Assembly (NCBI GenBank): GCA_964441145.1
Contig: CAYTUB010000034.1
Coordinates: 1 to 31,364, forward strand
Reading direction: 5' to 3'
Length of the DNA stretch: 31,364 nt
From: SHLQ01 sp964441145
GTDB taxonomy: Bacteria; Actinomycetota; Acidimicrobiia; Acidimicrobiales; SHLQ01
In this document: in pieces, positions 7,545 through 15,323 of the stretch
Numbering within the stretch: the first letter of the stretch is position 1
Layout of the letters: each line of letters begins with the position of its first letter
Notes under the pieces: model-generated
Told to the model about the DNA's origin: nothing
The model's database searches: none
What the model saw: only the letters and a program-made list of their open reading frames with translations
Position numbers and translations under genes: made by a program

Positions 7545-8813
7545 GTGGAGACTGCGACTACGACTGCTCAGCCAACATCGGCAGACGGCGAAGGTACGAG
7601 CGCGCCAAATCGCAATTCACTACACGCTCGAACGGAGCGGATTGCCAAAGCTGTGCTGCTTGCGCTTCTGCTTGGCGTCTCGGCGATCACTGCCATCGCT
7701 CCTGGCATTGGAGAGGGCGCTCCCGTTGCCGAGGGTCAGTCCCGCCTCGGCGGTGACTTCCCCGCGTTCTTTGCTGCCGGTTCCATCGTGCTCGACGGCG
7801 ACATCGACCAGCTCTATGAGGCCGAACGCCAGGAGCTTGCCCAAGAGGAACTTGGCATCGACGGCTACCTCGCGTTTGCCTATCCACCCCACGTCGCAGC
7901 CGCCTACTCACCGCTGAGCGCACTTGGATATCGAACGGCCTACGCCCTGCACACTGCGATCATGGCTGGCGCGATCTTCGCGTCGGTCTACCTGCTCGGA
8001 ACGTTCATCACCTCGGTGCGACGTTGGCGATGGCAGATCCTTGCCGGAGCGCTGACCTTCTTCCCGGTGCTCACCGCTGTCGGCGGTGGACAGAACGCTG
8101 CGATGAGCGTCCTGACATTGGCGGTCGTTTGGTGGGCGCTTCGTCAAGACCGCGAAGTAATCGCCGGGGTGGCCGCTGGACTGCTGGCCTTCCGTCCGCA
8201 ATACGCCCTTCCCCTCATTGGACTGATGTTGCTCGCGCGGCACTGGCGATCTGTCGGCGCAGCCGCCGTGACTATCGCAGCTACATGGGGCGCGACCGCC
8301 GTGATGCTAGACGTCGGTTGGCTTCCCGAATGGCTAGATGCGGTCGTCCCATTCGTTGAACGCGACGCCGAAGTGAACGCATCAAATTCCATTTCGTTCC
8401 TCGGTTTCCTCCAGGCGGTGTGGTCGCCTGAGGCAACGCCTGCGGTCGTACTTGGCGCCTTTGGCGCTGCGAGCGTGGTCATTGCCCTCATGTGGATGTG
8501 GTGGCGCAACGAGCGCTTCACCTTGTCGGACCGAATGGGCGCTCTTGCTATCGGCATGTTGTTGATTAGCCCGCACACGATGTTCTACGACGCGACAACT
8601 TTGCTCATCGCTGGTGCTGCCTTGTTGGTTCGCCACGACGAAGGTCGAACGACAGGCAATGTCGGCGTGGCCTTGGCCGCGGTCTGGCTACTGGGCCTCA
8701 CCCAGGCCTTCGCAAGCAACTTGGGAGCGACACCGCTAGCGGTGGTTGTCGCCGGTTGTTTCGCCATCTTCCACTACACCTCTTCGGCCTCCAGGGACCT
8801 GCTTCATGCGTGA
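7545..8813 (+). CDS. glycosyltransferase family 87 / DUF2029-type polytopic membrane protein
   Basis: A 422-residue membrane protein with about 10 hydrophobic helices. It has the hallmark GT87 segments: an early acidic loop GGDFPAFFAAG, the FAYPPHVAA region, GGGQNA, and the AGLLAFRPQYALPLI repeat. GT87 enzymes are GT-C fold transferases that use polyprenyl-phosphate sugars, for example in actinobacterial lipoglycan or glycolipid mannosylation. The Asp in GGDF is the likely catalytic acidic residue. The N-terminal 30 residues are polar and cytoplasmic. The GTG start at 7545 has no obvious Shine-Dalgarno. Its stop overlaps the next gene's start by 8 bases, and that gene encodes a probable polyprenyl-phosphate-hexose synthase, i.e. 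the donor maker for this enzyme. Confidence 0.8.
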   Translation: METATTTAQPTSADGEGTSAPNRNSLHARTERIAKAVLLALLLGVSAITAIAPGIGEGAPVAEGQSRLGGDFPAFFAAGSIVLDGDIDQLYEAERQELAQEELGIDGYLAFAYPPHVAAAYSPLSALGYRTAYALHTAIMAGAIFASVYLLGTFITSVRRWRWQILAGALTFFPVLTAVGGGQNAAMSVLTLAVVWWALRQDREVIAGVAAGLLAFRPQYALPLIGLMLLARHWRSVGAAAVTIAATWGATAVMLDVGWLPEWLDAVVPFVERDAEVNASNSISFLGFLQAVWSPEATPAVVLGAFGAASVVIALMWMWWRNERFTLSDRMGALAIGMLLISPHTMFYDATTLLIAGAALLVRHDEGRTTGNVGVALAAVWLLGLTQAFASNLGATPLAVVVAGCFAIFHYTSSASRDLLHA

Positions 8814-9561
8814 TCTTTCCATCGTCATACCCGCGTACAACGAAGCCAAGCGCATCGGTGAGACACTCGAATCGATCGCCGCGTTTCTCGACGAACGTGA
8901 CCGGGACGACGAACTCATCGTGGTGGATGACGGCTCGACCGACGACACGATCGTGACCGTGGAAAAATACCGACCGCTGTTCCAAAAGCTTCGAGTGGTG
9001 CAATCGGAACGCAACGTCGGGAAGGGTCACGCGGTTCGAAAGGGAATGCTCATTGCGACCGGCGCGCAACGCCTGTTCGTCGACGCTGACAACTCAACCG
9101 ACATCCGCGAGTTCGATCGCTTGATGGCAGCAGCAGAAGCTGAACCGATCATGCCTGCGGTCGTTATTGGGTCGGTTGGTCTGCAGGAGTCGAACGTAAC
9201 TACGTCGCAACCCGGCATTCGCTCTGACTTGGGGCGAGCTGCAAACCGCTTCATCCAATGGCTTGTGCTTCCCGGGATTAGCGACACGCAGCGCGGGTTT
9301 AAGGTCTTTAGCGGCGAAGCGAGCGATGCGATCTTCCGTCGTTGTTCAAGCGATGGCTGGGCCTTCGATGTCGAAGCGTTGGCCTACGCGAGGGCGCTCG
9401 GCTATCACATTCTCGAAGTCCCGATCACTTGGGAACATCGCGAAGACTCACGAGTTCAGCCGTACGCCTACTTCACGTCGATGATGGATGTCGTGAAGAT
9501 CAAACGACGTATCGACCGTGAAGCTCAAAGCCAAGAGTCGGTCTTCTCCCAACACCGCTAG
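8806..9561 (+). CDS. family 2 glycosyltransferase, polyprenyl-phosphate hexose synthase-like
   Basis: A 251-residue GT2 enzyme. SIVIPAYNE opens the GT-A fold, VDDGSTDD is the nucleotide-binding acidic motif, NVGKGHAVRKGML is typical of dolichyl-phosphate glucosyl/mannosyltransferases, and VDADNST carries the DxD-type metal site. SDTQRGFKVF and WAFDVE are further family hallmarks. There is no C-terminal membrane domain, so the product resembles the soluble, membrane-associated Alg5/DPM1-like class. It probably loads a sugar from a nucleotide donor onto a polyprenyl phosphate. The ATG at 8806 lies inside the end of the upstream GT87 gene (8-base overlap) with AGGGA about 9 bases ahead. The stop interlocks with the convergent gene at 9558 through CTAG. 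Confidence 0.85.
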   Translation: MRDLSIVIPAYNEAKRIGETLESIAAFLDERDRDDELIVVDDGSTDDTIVTVEKYRPLFQKLRVVQSERNVGKGHAVRKGMLIATGAQRLFVDADNSTDIREFDRLMAAAEAEPIMPAVVIGSVGLQESNVTTSQPGIRSDLGRAANRFIQWLVLPGISDTQRGFKVFSGEASDAIFRRCSSDGWAFDVEALAYARALGYHILEVPITWEHREDSRVQPYAYFTSMMDVVKIKRRIDREAQSQESVFSQHR

Positions 9562-10094
9562 GGCAAGCGTCCGACGTGGGCGAGAGCCCGTCGGACGAGC
9601 TTTTCGTGGCCTGGGCTGAGCTCGGCTGCCACGGTTGGCGATACGACTTCGTCGGGACGAAGCCACACCAGGTCGAGTGACTCCTGCGAGGGTTCGCAGT
9701 CACCCTCGACCGGCACGACGTAGGCGAGCGACACCGCATGCTGGCGAGGATCGTGAAAGCCGGTGATGTCGGGGTTGGGAAAGTACTCGACAACAGTGAA
9801 GGGCTGCGGTGATGCCGGGATCCGTGGAAGTGCGAGCGGACCGAGGTCCTTTTCGAGATGGCGCAGGAGTGCGTCGCGCACCCGCTCGCCATAGAGCACT
9901 CGCCCGGCGACTATCTCTCTGTTGACGCCACCTTCGACGCCGAGCCGCAATAAGAGCCCGATGTGGCTTACGACGCCGAGGTCGTCGGTGCGAACGGGGA
10001 TGGCGTTGATGTAGAGGATCGGCATCTTCTCGCGCATGGTGGACAGTTCGTCCTCCGATAGCCAGTTGCCCTGAGTTTCAGTGATGTCGCTCAT
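9558..10094 (-). CDS. NUDIX-fold protein of the DUF4916 type
   Basis: A 178-residue protein matching what I know of the actinobacterial DUF4916 group. Its conserved features are WLSEDEL near the N-terminus, HIGLLLRLG, GRVLYGERVRDALLRHLEKDLGP, the phrase PFTVVEYFP, and DPRQHAVSLAYVVPVEGDC. The canonical Nudix box GX5EX7REUXEEXGU is not present, so hydrolase activity cannot be assumed. The function is unknown. The ATG at 10094 is preceded by GGGAG four bases upstream. TACCCT at 10115-10120 on the minus strand may be the -10 element, giving a short leader. The 3' end overlaps the GT2 gene by 4 bases. Confidence 0.8.
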   Translation of the reverse strand: MSDITETQGNWLSEDELSTMREKMPILYINAIPVRTDDLGVVSHIGLLLRLGVEGGVNREIVAGRVLYGERVRDALLRHLEKDLGPLALPRIPASPQPFTVVEYFPNPDITGFHDPRQHAVSLAYVVPVEGDCEPSQESLDLVWLRPDEVVSPTVAAELSPGHEKLVRRALAHVGRLP

Positions 10095-10179
10095 GGTTCT
10101 CCCGAGTTGCCGGGAGGGTATCCCCCGGCCCTGACGAATGTAGACGGACAGGCGACTGTCCGGCGGTAATTCGCTGGTC

Positions 10180-10185
10180 CAAACT
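10180..10185 (+). promoter_or_regulatory. possible -10 hexamer CAAACT of the first propeller paralogue
   Basis: CAAACT is followed by 7 bases and then a GTG at 10193. It deviates from TANNNT only at the first base. It favours the GTG at 10193 over the in-frame GTG at 10187. Confidence 0.3.
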
Positions 10186-10192
10186 GGTGGGC

Positions 10193-11494
10193 GTGAGCGA
10201 GCACGAACCCTCTATCCGAATAGAGCAGGATCACGCCGTTCCCGATACCGGTCCGTCGACGCAAGGTTCTCGAGACCGTGGTTTCGTCGCAGCCGCGGTC
10301 GTGCTGCTCCTCGTTGTGCTCGCCGGATTCCTCGCGCTGCGACCTGACCAAGGGCAAAGCGCCGACGGTACGCAACGCCAGGCCACGACGACGACGGTTG
10401 TCGAACCCACCACAACAACGACGACCACCACGCCTCCAGAGCCACTTGCGGCAGCCTTTGTTGATGTCGAAGGTTCGATTAGTGAGATCGTGACGACCGA
10501 CTCGGGCTATCTGGCGTTGCTCGACGAGGCAGCCCCGCGTGAAAGCCCACCGTTTGCCAGTTCGATCAACGGGGTTCGGTGGACACGGCTCGAAACTCCC
10601 CTGGTGATACGCGAAGAAGACAACCCTCGACGCTCGCCAGTAGCCGAGTTCATTGGACTGCGGACGACCGACGTTGGCCTGAGCGTTCTGCGAACCCGAC
10701 GTCTGCGTGTTGACACCAACACCTTTGTTGTCGACCGTCTCGTTAGCCCTGATGCAATTACGTGGACTATCGACGAACAATTCAGCGAGGTCTTTGTCGA
10801 ACAAGCGGTGACAATCCCTAGCGGTGGGGACGACGTGATTCTCAGTGTTTCGGGTCCGCTCCCGGGTATCCGTCTACCGACGGAGACTTCAGAGTTTCGC
10901 CTCATTGATGAGGATGGCGCGTCCGAGTCGTACTCGGGGGTTGGGCTCCTGAGCGACCCTCACCTGCTCGAAGGCATGGGAGTAGTCGCGGCCTTGGGAT
11001 TGCAAATCCCCGCGGTCCAGCCCATAGACGAGGCTCTAACGCTGCCTGCAATTCGACCTCTCAGCTTGTTGATCTGGGATGGTCCCGGTCCCGCTCGTGA
11101 AGTGCCGCTAAACAACCGATCGGTGAGCCCCAGTGGAGAAGACCTGACGAACTCGGTGGTGCTCGGAGCCCTCGACGATGGACTGGTCGTGGCGGCGGCT
11201 GACAGCCTGGTGTTGATAGGCCTCGATGGCCGGGTCGAGCGGCTTGACGACTTCATCGCTGTGGACATCGCGGGTGGTGTGCCAGCGGCCGTGACCGGTA
11301 GCTCCGACCTGGAACTCGTGGACCTTCGCGACGGCATCTTGACCCGCTGGATGATTACCGAGGACGAGGTCGTGACGAATCAGGAAATCGTCTTCGAACA
11401 GTTCGGATTCGGTGCGGTGGTGTACGCCGACGATCAGGTCCTGCTCGCCGCCTCCCAGGGCGTCGAACGCGCTATACGTTTCGCTAGCGGCTAG
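10193..11494 (+). CDS. membrane-anchored Asp-box/propeller-like protein, paralogue 1 of 4
   Basis: A 433-residue protein of unknown function and the first of four related tandem genes. The order is a short acidic cytoplasmic tail starting SIRIEQ, a membrane helix at about 31-49, the juxtamembrane box LRPDQGQSADGTQR (49-62), a Thr-rich linker, then an ectodomain. That domain has Asp-box-like motifs SINGVRW and SPDAITW and many short beta-type repeats, which suggests a beta-propeller. Unlike paralogues 2-4 it has no cysteines in the ectodomain, so it is the most divergent copy. The topology is inferred as N-in, C-out. The GTG at 10187 is an alternative start two codons upstream. The selenoprotein-like gene lies convergent just downstream. 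Confidence 0.72.
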   Translation: MSEHEPSIRIEQDHAVPDTGPSTQGSRDRGFVAAAVVLLLVVLAGFLALRPDQGQSADGTQRQATTTTVVEPTTTTTTTTPPEPLAAAFVDVEGSISEIVTTDSGYLALLDEAAPRESPPFASSINGVRWTRLETPLVIREEDNPRRSPVAEFIGLRTTDVGLSVLRTRRLRVDTNTFVVDRLVSPDAITWTIDEQFSEVFVEQAVTIPSGGDDVILSVSGPLPGIRLPTETSEFRLIDEDGASESYSGVGLLSDPHLLEGMGVVAALGLQIPAVQPIDEALTLPAIRPLSLLIWDGPGPAREVPLNNRSVSPSGEDLTNSVVLGALDDGLVVAAADSLVLIGLDGRVERLDDFIAVDIAGGVPAAVTGSSDLELVDLRDGILTRWMITEDEVVTNQEIVFEQFGFGAVVYADDQVLLAASQGVERAIRFASG

Positions 11495-11536
11495 ACGTCG
11501 AACCGGCCGCGAGCAGTAATTCGGGCGCTCGACGTC
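11494..11536. repeat. 8-bp inverted repeat between convergent genes
   Basis: GACGTCGA at 11494-11501 is the reverse complement of TCGACGTC at 11529-11536. A second small hairpin, GCTCG-CTAA-CGAGC at 11567-11580, overlaps the stop codon of the minus-strand gene. Together they could act as a bidirectional terminator between the genes ending at 11494 and 11572. No T-tract is present. Confidence 0.35.
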
Positions 11537-11571
11537 AGAGACGCCGCGCGAGAAATACAGCTCGACGCTCG

Positions 11572-12048
11572 CTAACGAGCCTTTTCGAAGAGCACCTTGC
11601 GGATGATGTCGCTTGCGGTGAAGCGGCCGATGGGCCCAGTGGAATAGAGCGATTGGACGATCTCTCCGTCGGGATTGATTAGCCAACCGGTTCCGTGCAA
11701 GAAGACGTTGTCGCCCTCTTGGTAGGCGGCGCCGGTGTCGGCCGAAACGGTCGCGGCATCGAGCTCGCCCCACATCGGGAAACCAACATAAAGGCCCTCT
11801 CGAAGCTTGGCCACGGACTCGACCGAGTCGACGGAACCGCCGACGACTTTGATGCCGATGTCCTTGAGTGGCAGGCCGTGTGTTGCGAAGTCAACCAACT
11901 GTTGACGGCAATATGGTCACCAATCGCCTCGGTAGAGAAGCACCGCTGCCCAATGACCGGCAACCGATGCAACCATGTCGCCAGCTTCGCCATCGTGGCG
12001 GACGCCTGCAATCGACGGAAGTTTCGTACCGTTCTCAAGGATATGCAT
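11572..12048 (-). CDS. putative selenocysteine-containing peroxiredoxin-like protein (UxxC), in-frame TGA at 11919-11917
   Basis: Read from the ATG at 12048 with one TGA read through, this is a 158-residue thioredoxin-fold protein of the AhpC/TSA (peroxiredoxin-like) type. The segment VLLYRGDW is followed by the TGA (codon 44) and then PYCRQQL, so the stop codon sits exactly where the first, catalytic Cys of the CPYC motif is expected. The frame remains open for 114 codons after it with family-like sequence (GFPMWGELD, GTGWLINPDGEIV). This is what a selenocysteine codon looks like, with Cys47 as the resolving partner. A hairpin starting 6 bases after the TGA fits a bacterial SECIS element (11883-11911). 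TACTGT seven bases before the ATG matches the leaderless promoter pattern. The probable role is reduction of peroxides or disulfides. Alternatives are a nonsense mutation or a sequencing error. A start after the TGA would delete the active site. Confidence 0.8.
11883..11911 (-). promoter_or_regulatory. candidate bacterial SECIS element in the peroxiredoxin-like gene
   Basis: On the minus strand, 11906-11901 (GTCAAC) pairs perfectly with 11895-11890 (GTTGAC) around the 5-base loop AGTTG. Below it, an internal loop (C opposite TTC) separates a second stem, TTGC at 11911-11908 with GCAA at 11886-11883. The apical loop starts 17 nt after the TGA and has G at its second position. Both fit the general description of bacterial SECIS elements: a small loop about 16-37 nt after the UGA, with a G among its first two bases. 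Binding by SelB is inferred. Confidence 0.65.
11917..11919 (-). other. in-frame TGA, probable selenocysteine codon 44
   Basis: TGA replaces the expected TGC/TGT of the WCPYC active-site motif. The codon before it is TGG (Trp43) and the codons after it are CCA TAT TGC (Pro-Tyr-Cys47). TGA is used as an ordinary stop elsewhere in the window, for example at 8811-8813, so a general code change is not the explanation. Confidence 0.75.
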
Positions 12049-12055
12049 AGGCGTG

Positions 12056-12061
12056 ACAGTA
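12056..12061 (-). promoter_or_regulatory. putative -10 hexamer TACTGT of the selenoprotein-like gene
   Basis: TACTGT on the minus strand is followed by 7 bases and then the ATG at 12048. It matches the TANNNT start-proximal pattern and supports 12048 as the true start, which no reading that begins after the TGA would have. Confidence 0.5.
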
Positions 12062-12110
12062 GCAGCCATCGACCCCTGGTCGCCGAGGCATACGTGAGAG
12101 GTGATTCCCC

Positions 12111-12116
12111 TACACT
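12111..12116 (+). promoter_or_regulatory. putative -10 hexamer TACACT of propeller paralogue 2
   Basis: TACACT is followed by 9 bases and then the ATG at 12126. It faces away from the TACTGT element at 12056-12061, so the two genes appear to share a divergent promoter region of about 77 bases. Confidence 0.5.
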
Positions 12117-12125
12117 TGCCACGGT

Positions 12126-13625
12126 ATGAATCAAGAGAACTCCGTGAGTGTCGAGGTCGATGAGGCAGATGACCCCGCAGAGGGCTCAGCGGCGCCTAAA
12201 CAAGGCCGGATGCTGGCATTGGCCACCGCTGGCCTGGTCATCGTCGCGTTGATCGTCGCATTTTTTGTGCTGCGCCCGTCCGAGGGTGAAAGCGCCGATG
12301 GAACCGAACGTTCTGCCGAGGTCGATGCCGATGATGCAGCGAGCGAGTCGCCGCCGACCGATGACGTAGGCGACGCAGCAGATGGGGCGGAAGCCGAGGC
12401 GCCAGCTGTTGCTCCCTCAGCTCCTCCCATTACCGAGCTCGTTCGGTCCGATGATGGCTTCTTGGGCTTGGTGAGTTCGGGAGGAAGTCCCGATCTCTTT
12501 CGGACAACCGATGGCGGGGAGTGGGTCCCGGTTGACGTCACAGTCGAAGGTGCTCGGGGCACCGGCAACTGGTCCAACCTCATTTCGGTCGACGACGGGT
12601 TCGCGCTCCTGCGTAGGCGTGGGTTGTCAGCCGAAGGTGACCTGACCGAGCGGTTTGTTTCTCCCGATGGTGCCGCCTGGACTGTCGATGACAGTTTTCT
12701 TCCACTCGAGAATGCCACCAATGCCTTCTTCCCAGAGTTTCATCTTCGTGAGGCGTTCGGCTTCGTAGCCTTTGAGGCCGACGCTGTCGCAGCGCCTTTG
12801 GGTGTCCTCTTTGAAGAGGTGCTCGTCGAATCCGCCGACGTCGACCCAGCCTCGATCTGCTTCATCGAAGAAGTCAACGCCGAGCAATTCCAGGTCTTCG
12901 CATGTGAAGCCGACGGCGAGACGTCCACGGGAATTGCCATCGACATTGCCGCCGATGATTTGGTCGATCCCACGGCGTTCACCGGTGTGCAACAGTGCGC
13001 CGGATTCATTGGCTCGCTCGCATCCACACGCAGCGCCTCCATGGTGGTGCAGCGATCAGACGGTGCCCCCGCCGTGCAGGTCGAGGGGTCGTTCTCGACC
13101 TTCCAGGCTGACACTCCATTTGGCGCGATTGCTTCGGTGTTTGTGGGCGATCGACTCTTCGAAGGATCGAGTGCCTGCGATGACTTCCCGGGATCAGTCC
13201 CCGAGTTCCAACCGGTCGAGATTGAGTTTGCCGACCTCGATGGGTCCGTCACCCGGTTCGCGCTTCCCGATGAAGTACCACAGCCCCCACAAATTCCTGG
13301 CTCGCCGTTCACCACCGAGACCGAGTTGTTCATCGTGTTGGAGCAAGCAATTTGGCGACTCGACCTGCAGACCGAAGCGTGGGAGCTCGTTGTCGATATT
13401 CCATCAGACTTGCTGCGCCCGGGACGGTTCCAGTTCGTTAGCGGTGAACAAGCGGTCGGTATTGGGCAAGACTCACTCATCTTGGTTGATTTGGTGGCAG
13501 GCGAAATCGAGGAAGTTGCCGCTGACATTGGAAGTTTCCCGCAACTCCTGCATGCCGACGAACAAGTCGTCATCGCTCGTGACGAACTCGAGCCCGGACG
13601 AATCGACCTGATCGATCTCCCCTAG
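12126..13625 (+). CDS. membrane-anchored Asp-box/propeller-like protein, paralogue 2 of 4
   Basis: A 499-residue protein of unknown function. It has a cytoplasmic tail with SVSVEV, a membrane helix at about 29-49, and the box LRPSEGESADGTER at 49-62. An acidic Ala/Glu/Asp linker replaces the Thr-rich linker of its sisters. The ectodomain holds Asp-box-like TTDGGEW and SPDGAAW, a C-terminal kelch-like WRLDLQTEAWE, and cysteine-containing landmarks VDPASICF, VFACE, QQCAGF and SSACDDFPG that align with paralogue 3. The cysteines suggest disulfides and export. The gene ends 21 bases before paralogue 3. It may bind a ligand or sense an external signal, but nothing shows which. Confidence 0.75.
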   Translation: MNQENSVSVEVDEADDPAEGSAAPKQGRMLALATAGLVIVALIVAFFVLRPSEGESADGTERSAEVDADDAASESPPTDDVGDAADGAEAEAPAVAPSAPPITELVRSDDGFLGLVSSGGSPDLFRTTDGGEWVPVDVTVEGARGTGNWSNLISVDDGFALLRRRGLSAEGDLTERFVSPDGAAWTVDDSFLPLENATNAFFPEFHLREAFGFVAFEADAVAAPLGVLFEEVLVESADVDPASICFIEEVNAEQFQVFACEADGETSTGIAIDIAADDLVDPTAFTGVQQCAGFIGSLASTRSASMVVQRSDGAPAVQVEGSFSTFQADTPFGAIASVFVGDRLFEGSSACDDFPGSVPEFQPVEIEFADLDGSVTRFALPDEVPQPPQIPGSPFTTETELFIVLEQAIWRLDLQTEAWELVVDIPSDLLRPGRFQFVSGEQAVGIGQDSLILVDLVAGEIEEVAADIGSFPQLLHADEQVVIARDELEPGRIDLIDLP

Positions 13626-13634
13626 ATACCCACC

Positions 13635-13640
13635 TACGAT
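13635..13640 (+). promoter_or_regulatory. putative -10 hexamer TACGAT of propeller paralogue 3
   Basis: TACGAT is followed by GAGGTG and the ATG at 13647. It sits in the 21-base gap after paralogue 2, so paralogue 3 appears to have its own start-proximal promoter. GAGGTG could alternatively serve as a ribosome-binding site. Confidence 0.45.
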
Positions 13641-13646
13641 GAGGTG

Positions 13647-15221
13647 ATGGAAGGGACGAGCCCGGTACGAGTCGAAGTTGACGGCTCGTTCGACGCGGCG
13701 TCCTCGTTTCCCGCCCCTGATGCGCCAGAGTCTCCGGATTCGAAGGGTCCTCTAGCGACGCTTGTTGCTGGCGGTGTACTGGTGGTTGCCTTCGTTGCGG
13801 CACTGCTGGTGCTTCGCCCATCTGCGGGTGAGACCGCAGCAGGAACCGAACGCCAAGCCACGACCACAACGACTTCGACGACCGTCGCGGTCACCACAAC
13901 TGCCCCTGCTGCGGCGCCGATGGTTCGAGAGGGCGATGGCGCGACGGGCAACACAAGAGCAGACATCTTTGAGGTCGTACGCGACGACATTGGATTCTTT
14001 GGACTCGGATTCGGAAACGGCCCGGGGGACTTCGAGCTGTTTCGGTCGCTTCAGGGCGTTAGCTGGACACCCGTCGAGGTCGAGTTCACCGATTCCGCAT
14101 CACCGGGTCCGAACACGTGGATCACTTTCTCCAACCTGGTCGTTACTGAAGACGGCTTTGCAGCGCTACGCACCGAAGAACAGTTCGCAGCGACGGCGTC
14201 CTTTGATAGGGCGACCACGGTTGAACGGATGGTGTCAACAGATGGCGTCATTTGGGACCTCGACGAGGGGGCCGAGCCGATAGACATTCGCTTTCGAGAC
14301 TCGTGGTCGACGTTTCAAACGGCCGACACGTTCGGAGTTAACAGCGGCGTAGCAAGTGCCCCTTTCGGACAGCTCCTCGAAGGACTTCTGACCGATGACC
14401 CGGGCATCGACCCAGCCAATGTTTGCTGGATGGATCTCGTCGGCCTCAATCAGATTCGTACGTTCCCCTGTGAGGACGGAACGGACTCGGGAGTGATCCC
14501 GGACCTGGCTATCGGAACCGATATCACCGAATCGGACTTTATTGAGCCGGCCCGATTCGATGACTTGGTCATGTGTATGGGGGTGCTCTTTGACTTCGCA
14601 TTTGCCACTGGGGACTTCTCATCGTTCGTGCAACACTCGAGCGGAGAATTGTCGACGTATTCGACCTCGGTCGCCTCAGCGTTGCACACCCCGCTGACGG
14701 ACGGATCTGTCGTGGCGCTCTCATTTGGAAACCTGTTCCTTGAAGAGACAGTCGCGTGCGACTCCTTCAACGGCGGTCTTCCCGAGATCGGGCCGCCCGC
14801 TATCGAGTACCTCGAGCTCGACGGTGGGGTTCGCCAGATACCGCTCCCGCAAGAGGTTGGTGATTCACTCGAGCAGATCTGGACATCGGCACCGAGCTTC
14901 CAGGAATCCGACGAGGGGTTACGTGTTCTTCTTGCCAACGCGGCGTGGGTGCTCGACCTGGACTCGGGAGAATGGAGTAAAACTTCCGACTTGCAGGTCG
15001 ATTCTGGACAGTTCTTCGAGCATCGCTTTACCGGGGATGGACGTGTCGTGGGCATCGGCGACGATGCAATGTCGATAACCCATCTAGATACCGGCGTCAC
15101 CAACACCTATGAGTTCGACGGTCAACTCGACCGCTACGGGCGCATCGTCTACATCGACGCCGAGGTGGTGGTGATCGATGTTGAGGGCGAGATCGTCACC
15201 ATCGAATTGCCGCCGCAATAG
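13647..15221 (+). CDS. membrane-anchored Asp-box/propeller-like protein, paralogue 3 of 4
   Basis: A 524-residue protein of unknown function, the longest of the set. It has a cytoplasmic tail with PVRVEV, a membrane helix at about 36-56, the box LRPSAGETAAGTER at 56-69, and a Thr-rich linker. The ectodomain carries Asp-box-like SLQGVSW and STDGVIW, cysteine landmarks IDPANVCW, TFPCED, LVMCMG and ETVACDSFNGG parallel to paralogue 2, and a kelch-like AWVLDLDSGEW near the end. A GTG one codon upstream (13644) is an alternative start; the ATG is preferred because TACGAT lies 6 bases ahead of it. High similarity in motif order to paralogue 2 indicates duplication followed by strong divergence. Confidence 0.75.
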   Translation: MEGTSPVRVEVDGSFDAASSFPAPDAPESPDSKGPLATLVAGGVLVVAFVAALLVLRPSAGETAAGTERQATTTTTSTTVAVTTTAPAAAPMVREGDGATGNTRADIFEVVRDDIGFFGLGFGNGPGDFELFRSLQGVSWTPVEVEFTDSASPGPNTWITFSNLVVTEDGFAALRTEEQFAATASFDRATTVERMVSTDGVIWDLDEGAEPIDIRFRDSWSTFQTADTFGVNSGVASAPFGQLLEGLLTDDPGIDPANVCWMDLVGLNQIRTFPCEDGTDSGVIPDLAIGTDITESDFIEPARFDDLVMCMGVLFDFAFATGDFSSFVQHSSGELSTYSTSVASALHTPLTDGSVVALSFGNLFLEETVACDSFNGGLPEIGPPAIEYLELDGGVRQIPLPQEVGDSLEQIWTSAPSFQESDEGLRVLLANAAWVLDLDSGEWSKTSDLQVDSGQFFEHRFTGDGRVVGIGDDAMSITHLDTGVTNTYEFDGQLDRYGRIVYIDAEVVVIDVEGEIVTIELPPQ

Positions 15222-15323
15222 CGGGGGTGACTTTGCTCGCGTCTATCGGCGAACCCGGAGTTATCTCGGTCCCTCTGCGGTAGAAGCGACCTTGTGAGGT
15301 GGTGAACCTTTGAGGGCGCTGGC

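Noticed and set aside
10380..10435. Run of ACG/ACC/ACA triplets as a possible microsatellite repeat
   Set aside because: It encodes the Thr-rich linker of paralogue 1 and similar runs occur in its sisters, so codon composition explains it.
11572..11898. A shorter reading of the peroxiredoxin-like gene starting at a TTG after the in-frame TGA
   Set aside because: It would lack the active-site motif and the first strand of the fold, has no promoter or ribosome-binding signal, and starts in the middle of the CRQQL motif. The read-through frame explains the sequence better.
11695..12129. A 144-codon plus-strand open frame covering the selenoprotein-like gene
   Set aside because: It is antisense to a recognisable peroxiredoxin-like protein, shows no family features, and overlaps the promoter and start of paralogue 2.
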